Under the pieces are notes generated by a model, which did no database searches, had not been told where the DNA came from, and was given only the letters and a program-made list of their open reading frames with translations. The translations under genes were made by a program, and so were the position numbers. DNA of 14,517 nucleotides, taken from contig URYA01000025.1 of assembly GCA_900551975.1 (NCBI GenBank), positions 1-14,517 of the forward strand, given 5' to 3'. The DNA is from an uncultured Collinsella sp. Lineage in GTDB: Bacteria > Actinomycetota > Coriobacteriia > Coriobacteriales > Coriobacteriaceae. Numbering within the stretch: position 1 is the first letter of the stretch; the number at the start of each line of letters is the position of its first letter. Of this stretch, positions 11,660-14,517 are shown piece by piece.

Positions 11660-14517
11660 ATTCAGAGCGCAGGGCTTCCACGGGGTCCTTTTTGGATGCA
11701 CTGCGGGCCGGCAGCAGACCGGCGACGACCGTCAGCAGCACCGAAATTGCAATGAGCACCAGCGCATCCTGCACGGGCAGACTCATTAGGTTGGGGACCT
11801 GTTTGGCCGCAAGCGCCCAAGCATTGACCGGGAAGCTCACGGCCACCACGACGACAACAGCAAAGACGCCGGCAATGAGGCCCTCGATAAAGGTCTCGGC
11901 GTTGAACACGTTTGCCACGTTACGCTTCGACGCGCCAATCGCACGCAGAATGCCAATCTCCTTTTTGCGCTCCAGCACGCTGATGTACGTGATGATGCCG
12001 ATCATGATGGAGCTCACCACCAGGCTGATACTCACGAATGCGATGAGCACCAAGCTGATGGTGTTCACGATGTCGGTCACCGAACCCATGATGATGCCCA
12101 TGTAGTCGGTGTACGAGATTGCCTGCTCGTCGTGGCCGGCGGCTTTGACCTGCTTGTTGTAGGCATCGATGTGATCGAGTACGCGCTCCTTGGCCTCAAA
12201 GTCGCGCGGGAAAATCTTGACCGAGATGGGGTCTGCCTCGTCCGCATAGCCCAACGTGGTCAGATTGTTGTCGTAGGTGAGCTGCGACGCCTTGGCATAG
12301 CTCATCATGAGCGAACTCAGATCCTCGGCGTCCATGTTGAAATGGATGGCACGAGTAAAGACGCTCGCATCCACGCGCATGGCGCTCGCCAGGTTAGCAA
12401 AACTCGAAGACATCTGCGTCGCCATCTGGTCCATAAGCCCTGCCGCGCCTGCCTTGAGCTGAGTTGACACCGTCGCCGCAATCTGATCGCTGATCGACTT
12501 CATCACCTGATCCATAGCCTGCTGCAGATACGGAGCCAGCTGCTTTTGCACATAGTCGGTCATCGCCTGTTGCAGGCGCTCGGCCAGGGCATCGCCGCCG
12601 AGCGCTTTGAGCTGGGCCAGGATTTGCTGGGCTGTGTCATCATTCTCAAGATACGTCGAGAATGCGGCAGCAAGCTTTGACGCATCCTTAAAGTCTTCGG
12701 GTGACAGTGCCCCAAACTGATCAGACTGCAAAAAGCCCTCAAACAGCTGGTTGGCTAGTGTTCCCACCTGCTGCATTTGCTCGGGCGTGAGTTCCAGACC
12801 GTCAAAGATACCCGAGAAATCTGGGGTTGGCGCTTTTGCCATGATGTCGCTGAAGTCGATGTCCTTGCCAACGCCCGAAAGGTCAATGTCCAGCCCGGAT
12901 AAGTCGATACCAGAAAGGTCCATACCGCCGGCCACACCCGAGAGTGCAGACGCATCAAACGAGAACGCGCTCTTGAGCGCCGCCTCGTCCACACTGAACA
13001 TGCTGCCCAGATCCACGCCTTGCTTGGCCTCACTCTGCAGTTCATCGAAAGACTTGCCCGTAAAGACATCCGTCTCGGGGTGGGCGAGTTGCTCCTGCAC
13101 AATCTGCGAATCGGCAGCGCGCTCCATAAGCTGGCGAGTCAGCGCATGCGTATAGGCAATGCCCGGGGACAACGCGCTCGCGTTGGCCGTCTCGTTGGGT
13201 CGCACCACGCCCACAATGTGCACGTCAATACCGTCGGCAACCTTGGCAGCCATAAAGTCGGCGTCGTCAGACATGTCGGTCCACATGCCGGTCTCTTCGT
13301 TTTTGCGATAGGCATCGGCCGGCGACAGCACCTTAAACGTCGTGGACAGCGCATCGTCGTAGGTAAAGTCGGCGCCGGTCTCGGGCGTTTCGATCTTACC
13401 GTCAGCCGTCATGGCGCTGTTAACCAGGTCGTTGAGCTCGTTGATATTCAGCGCGCCGATGCTGTAGAGCGTGTAGTCGCCCACCGTTCCACGGCTCGAA
13501 AGCACCATTACGGCTTCGTTAGCAGACGTGGGCCAATGACCGGCGACGACATCGTACTGGCTGTCGAGCAGGCTCTGGTCGTCAATCATCTCGTTAAAGA
13601 CCGAGGTTCCCATGGATTCCATGCTCACCGTTGCCGCCGAGCTCGCGCCTCCGCTCATGGCCTCGGTCATGGCATTGGGCACCAGCCGAACGGGTTTCTC
13701 GTCACCCTTGCCGGCACGATAGACAACCGGCGATACACCGTAGCCGTACTGAATGGCGTTGACCTCTTTATCGATGCCGTCGCCACCGGCATCGAGCCAT
13801 GCCTTAAAGCTCGTCATGTCGTTGGACTTAACGCTCGCAAACATATCCTTTACGGCCGTGACCACAGGAATCTTATCGGTTCCCTTAGCCTTGCCGCCGG
13901 CACTGTCGTCGGACGAATCCACGTTTTCAGGCGAGTCATCATCCGCAGCCCCCTGTCCGCCCATCATGGACGACAGGTCGTAATCCTGCTTGGAAATGGT
14001 GAGCGGATAGCTCGAGAGCGTATCCTCCTCGACCTTTTTGATGTAGGCGTTTACGCCATTGGAGAGCGCCAGAATCGCCGCGATACCGATAATGCCAATC
14101 GACCCCGCAAAGGCCGTCATGGCCGTGCGGCCCTTCTTGGTCATGAGGTTTCGGGCAGAAAGCCCCAGCGCCGTCACAAAGCTCATCGAGGTTTTGCGCG
14201 TAGGCTTGGCCTCGCGACGCGTGGCGTCAGCGACATCGAAAGGGTCGGAATCGTCGGTGATCTTGCCGTCCGCCAGGTTGACGATGCGCGTGGCGTACTG
14301 GTACGCCAGCTCGGGATTGTGCGTGACCATGATGACCAGGCGGTCGCGCGCCACGTCCTTGAGCAGATCCATGACCTGTACGGATGTCGTTGAATCCAAA
14401 GCGCCGGTCGGCTCGTCTGCCAGCACAATCTCGGGATCATTAATCAGGGCGCGGGCGATGGCCACGCGCTGCATCTGTCCGCCCGAAAGCTGGCTCGGGC
14501 GCTTGTTCACGTGCTCG
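11658..14517 (-). CDS. MacB-like ABC exporter, fused ATPase and FtsX-type permease with a very large external domain (N-terminus outside window)
   Basis: The 952 visible residues begin inside an ABC ATPase: signature SQLSGGQMQRVAIARAL, Walker B IVLADEPTGALD, and H-loop MVTHN. Walker A and the Q-loop lie beyond the right edge. A first transmembrane segment follows (about visible residues 135-155). Then comes an external domain of some 650 residues, then three transmembrane segments (about 815-845, 875-895 and 915-935) with the FtsX motif ERKKEIGILRAIGASKRNV and terminal GLLPARSASKKDPVEALRSE. One segment before the external domain, three after and an ATPase on the same chain match MacB-type mechanotransmission exporters, which act on peptides, lipids or envelope proteins. 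The external domain is about three times MacB's and contains DLSG repeats and long amphipathic helices. Substrate unknown. The stop codon lies in a REP-like palindrome. Confidence 0.92.
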   Translation of the reverse strand, partial: EHVNKRPSQLSGGQMQRVAIARALINDPEIVLADEPTGALDSTTSVQVMDLLKDVARDRLVIMVTHNPELAYQYATRIVNLADGKITDDSDPFDVADATRREAKPTRKTSMSFVTALGLSARNLMTKKGRTAMTAFAGSIGIIGIAAILALSNGVNAYIKKVEEDTLSSYPLTISKQDYDLSSMMGGQGAADDDSPENVDSSDDSAGGKAKGTDKIPVVTAVKDMFASVKSNDMTSFKAWLDAGGDGIDKEVNAIQYGYGVSPVVYRAGKGDEKPVRLVPNAMTEAMSGGASSAATVSMESMGTSVFNEMIDDQSLLDSQYDVVAGHWPTSANEAVMVLSSRGTVGDYTLYSIGALNINELNDLVNSAMTADGKIETPETGADFTYDDALSTTFKVLSPADAYRKNEETGMWTDMSDDADFMAAKVADGIDVHIVGVVRPNETANASALSPGIAYTHALTRQLMERAADSQIVQEQLAHPETDVFTGKSFDELQSEAKQGVDLGSMFSVDEAALKSAFSFDASALSGVAGGMDLSGIDLSGLDIDLSGVGKDIDFSDIMAKAPTPDFSGIFDGLELTPEQMQQVGTLANQLFEGFLQSDQFGALSPEDFKDASKLAAAFSTYLENDDTAQQILAQLKALGGDALAERLQQAMTDYVQKQLAPYLQQAMDQVMKSISDQIAATVSTQLKAGAAGLMDQMATQMSSSFANLASAMRVDASVFTRAIHFNMDAEDLSSLMMSYAKASQLTYDNNLTTLGYADEADPISVKIFPRDFEAKERVLDHIDAYNKQVKAAGHDEQAISYTDYMGIIMGSVTDIVNTISLVLIAFVSISLVVSSIMIGIITYISVLERKKEIGILRAIGASKRNVANVFNAETFIEGLIAGVFAVVVVVAVSFPVNAWALAAKQVPNLMSLPVQDALVLIAISVLLTVVAGLLPARSASKKDPVEALRSE

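Noticed and set aside
11480..11701. 73-codon minus-strand frame between the exporter and dus
   Set aside because: It overlaps the end of the exporter gene and REP copy 2, with no start signal and no recognisable protein features.

Overview
The window looks like chromosomal DNA from a high-GC gut actinobacterium of class Coriobacteriia, most likely Collinsella or a close relative. This is inferred from base composition, protein style and short intergenic palindromes. I could not run a search. Every gene I can support lies on the minus strand, so the region is transcribed from high to low coordinates. Long plus-strand reading frames are antisense shadows of these genes.

Reading from the right edge in the direction of transcription: an ABC exporter with fused ATPase and FtsX-type permease, entering partial at the right edge (11658-14517). 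Then an intergenic stretch with two related REP-like palindromes and a promoter for dus (tRNA-dihydrouridine synthase). A perfect 20-bp inverted repeat separates dus from the compact block tmk - holB - ricT (PSP1 family) - comF. The tmk-holB-ricT order is the conserved Bacillus-like arrangement linking dTTP supply, the clamp loader and the Fe-S protein RicT. The comF start signal is buried in a very strong RNA hairpin.

Directly after comF is an accessory gene (4797-5906) that I read as a divergent AbiEi-like plus DUF559-like (possible nuclease) protein. Downstream of it is an AT-rich 223-bp element with 50-bp near-perfect inverted terminal repeats (4543-4765), then two tandem GC hairpins. This gene/repeat pair is the best candidate for something undescribed. 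It is followed by a promoter with a consensus -10 box and a roughly 325-nt structured leader, ahead of an orphan family-3 solute-binding lipoprotein.

The left third holds housekeeping and metabolic genes: a terminator, hpf (long-form ribosome hibernation factor), another strong terminator, a DegV-family fatty-acid-binding protein, and a beta-hydroxyacid dehydrogenase. The last carries an unusual Cys/His-rich, probably metal-binding tail and runs off the left edge. I found no rRNA, tRNA, CRISPR array or recognisable transposase.
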